Positions 6,425 to 7,345 of a DNA stretch of 7,345 bases are shown here, piece by piece (within the stretch, counting starts at the first letter, position 1; the number at the start of each line of letters is the position of its first letter). The DNA lies in the NCBI GenBank assembly GCA_002389465.1, contig DGOT01000097.1, positions 1 to 7,345 on the forward strand, in the 5' to 3' direction. Below the pieces are notes generated by a model. That model worked only from the letters and a program-made list of their open reading frames with translations. It had not been told where the DNA came from and did no database searches. Origin of the DNA: Bacteroidales bacterium UBA4459. GTDB taxonomy: Bacteria > Bacteroidota > Bacteroidia > Bacteroidales > F082. The translations under genes and the position numbers were made by a program.

Positions 6425-6460
6425 TTCCGGTATTTTATTTCTTGATAAATAATATCGGAA
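6425..6460 (+). repeat. Imperfect inverted repeat upstream of lexA
   Basis: TTCCGGTATT (6425-6434) pairs with AATATCGGAA (6451-6460), including one G-T wobble. After a two-base bulge it continues as ATTT (6437-6440) with AAAT (6447-6450), leaving a 6-base loop. There is no T run after it, so it is a poor intrinsic terminator. It could still end the upstream transcript, protect its 3' end or act as a DNA operator. It lies just upstream of the lexA -33 element. Confidence 0.4.
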
Positions 6461-6464
6461 ATAC

Positions 6465-6495
6465 TTGACATGAATGTATACTAAGTGTATTTTTG
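6465..6495 (+). promoter_or_regulatory. Promoter of lexA-dinB
   Basis: TTG at 6465-6467 is followed after 20 bases by TATTTTTG at 6488-6495, a good Bacteroidota -33/-7 pair. Transcription would start near 6500, leaving a leader of about 16 bases before the lexA ATG. A second -7-like string, TAAATTTG (6508-6515), lies closer to the ATG but lacks a -33 partner. Confidence 0.65.
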
Positions 6496-6518
6496 TGTAT
6501 GCAAAACTAAATTTGTAT
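6475..6518 (+). promoter_or_regulatory. Phased TGTAT repeats over the lexA promoter (possible LexA operator)
   Basis: TGTAT occurs at 6475-6479, 6486-6490, 6496-6500 and 6514-6518, with spacings of 11, 10 and 18 bases. The middle two are part of longer GTGTAT copies, and the first is inside ATGTATAC, which has a GTATAC palindrome core. The copies overlap the spacer, the -7 element, the start site and the ATG. LexA proteins usually repress their own gene, so this is the natural place for an operator, but I do not know the phylum's SOS box and do not claim a match. Confidence 0.4.
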
Positions 6519-7146
6519 GCCGAACAGTCAGATATCAAATAAAGAAATGGAAGCGCTCCGGGTGATCAGGAGCCACCTAATGAAATACGGAAAAATGCCA
6601 AGTGTGCGGGAACTGATGAAAGAGCTGAACTACAAGTCGCCACGCTCTGCAGCCGTAGTCATTCAAAAGTTAACGGACAAGAATATCCTGGAAAAAAAGA
6701 AGGGCGGAGGCATCCGGCTTGCGCAATACGAAGCAAGCGAAGTGAGTGATAACCCTCAGGAACAGACGATTAAAATTCCATTACTGGGAGCTGTTGCCTG
6801 CGGTCTGCCTATTTTCGCCGAAGAGAACATCGAAGCTGAAATCGCTGTCTCCACCAAGGTAGCCCATCATCCCGGAAAATATTATCTACTGAAAACCCAG
6901 GGCGATTCGATGAACCTGCAGGGCATCAACGATGGTGACCTGGTGCTTGTAAAATATCAGAACCACGCTGAAAACGGCGACATGGTCGTAGCGCTGATCG
7001 ACAATGAAGTTACCGTAAAAGAATTGAAAATCAACAAAGATAATGTAGTGCTGCTGCCGCGCTCTTCCAACAAATTGCATACACCCATTATTCTTTCCAG
7101 AGACTTTGCCATACAGGGAGTCGTGGTATCGGTCATCCCCATGTAA
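6517..7146 (+). CDS. lexA: LexA-type SOS repressor (HTH + S24 autoprotease)
   Basis: This 209-residue DNA-binding repressor is expected to cleave itself when RecA forms filaments on damaged DNA, releasing SOS genes. The N-terminal LexA winged helix-turn-helix spans about residues 7-68 (S-N-K-E-M-E-A-L-R-V-I, M-P-S-V-R-E-L-M, S-P-R-S-A-A-V-V-I-Q-K-L, G-G-G-I-R-L). A short linker leads to the S24 domain. I-P-L-L-G-A-V-A-C95-G96-L-P marks the scissile site, which is Cys-Gly as in UmuD rather than the Ala-Gly of E. coli LexA. The catalytic dyad is Ser131 (G-D-S-M) and Lys168 (V-T-V-K-E-L). The length is close to E. coli LexA (202). Starting at ATG 6517 keeps the whole first helix; the next Met (residue 11) would cut into it. 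dinB begins 11 bases after the stop, giving an SOS operon. Other S24 phage-type repressors are possible, but the HTH type and partner favour LexA. Confidence 0.9.
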   Translation: MPNSQISNKEMEALRVIRSHLMKYGKMPSVRELMKELNYKSPRSAAVVIQKLTDKNILEKKKGGGIRLAQYEASEVSDNPQEQTIKIPLLGAVACGLPIFAEENIEAEIAVSTKVAHHPGKYYLLKTQGDSMNLQGINDGDLVLVKYQNHAENGDMVVALIDNEVTVKELKINKDNVVLLPRSSNKLHTPIILSRDFAIQGVVVSVIPM

Positions 7147-7157
7147 ACCACCGGAAA

Positions 7158-7345
7158 ATGGACCGCTCCATCATACATATCGACCTGGACACTTTTTTTG
7201 TGTCGGTAGAGCGCCTGCTCGATGCCCGCCTGAACAACAGGCCTGTCCTGGTAGGTGGCACCGGCGGCAGGGGGGTTGTGGCCGCCTGCAGCTACGAATC
7301 ACGCACCTACGGCATTTATTCGGGTATGCCCATGCGGATGGCGCA
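7158..7345 (+). CDS. dinB: DNA polymerase IV (Y-family, DinB), N-terminal fragment
   Basis: The frame is open from the ATG at 7158 to the right edge (62 full codons), with the rest of the gene outside the window. It encodes the start of a translesion DNA polymerase that copies past damaged bases. The opening H7-I-D9-L-D11-T-F-F14-V-S-V-E matches the first catalytic motif of DinB, with a metal-binding Asp9 and Phe14 at the steric-gate position. It is followed by R-P-V-L-V-G-G, R-G-V-V-A-A-C-S-Y-E-S-R and Y-G-I-Y-S-G-M-P-M. These segments fit DinB better than UmuC, whose equivalent region reads N-D-G-C-V-I-A-R. It is adjacent to lexA on the same strand, so it should be damage-inducible. Full-length relatives are about 350-420 residues. 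Confidence 0.93.
   Translation, partial: MDRSIIHIDLDTFFVSVERLLDARLNNRPVLVGGTGGRGVVAACSYESRTYGIYSGMPMRMA

Noticed and set aside
6508..6515. TAAATTTG just before the lexA ATG as the main promoter
   Set aside because: The -33 position 20 bases upstream reads GTG, and transcription would begin inside the coding sequence, losing the first codons. The TTG-N20-TATTTTTG pair upstream fits better.
1..7345. CRISPR array, tRNA/rRNA, insertion sequence, phage or defence island
   Set aside because: I saw no spaced direct-repeat array, no tRNA-like cloverleaf, no transposase or integrase, and no terminal inverted repeats. The genes are typical chromosomal functions.

Overview
The window looks like chromosomal DNA of a member of the Bacteroidota. 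Three independent signs support this. Promoters match the Bacteroidota pattern (a TTG about 19-20 bases upstream of TAnnTTTG). A large exported protein ends in a type IX secretion (T9SS) type A sorting domain. A DUF3127 protein typical of the phylum is present. Shine-Dalgarno sequences are largely absent, and starts are preceded by A- or T-rich DNA. There are no RNA genes, insertion sequences or CRISPR arrays, and no gap between genes exceeds about 180 bases.

Left part (1-2120). Two genes read leftward: a DUF3127 protein with an SSB-like acidic tail ending in DDLPF, then a DMT/EamA membrane transporter that runs off the left edge. Divergent to them are a small protein with two CxxC knuckles (probable zinc ribbon, function unknown) and, 10 bases later, an exported methionine sulfoxide reductase A. 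The divergent promoters lie very close together.

Middle (2121-6382). A cold-shock-domain gene has its own strong promoter, a U-rich leader and a perfect 14-bp hairpin terminator. It is followed by a 1154-residue secreted protein that I read as a peptide-N-glycosidase F (PNGase F) relative. Its N-terminal catalytic domain is split by an insertion of roughly 500 residues that includes a LamG-like lectin fold. The three acidic residues equivalent to PNGase F D60, E118 and E206 are retained (D89, E664, E739). An AhpD/carboxymuconolactone-decarboxylase-fold protein lacking the usual CxxC thiols follows 17 bases later.

Right part (6383-7345). A LexA-type self-cleaving repressor (Cys-Gly scissile bond, Ser/Lys dyad) sits 11 bases upstream of a DNA polymerase IV gene cut by the right edge. 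This is an SOS/translesion pair. The lexA promoter region carries several phased TGTAT repeats that could be the autoregulatory operator.

The most notable item is the split PNGase F-like enzyme. The rest is mostly housekeeping, stress and repair functions, with some unusual details listed in the findings.
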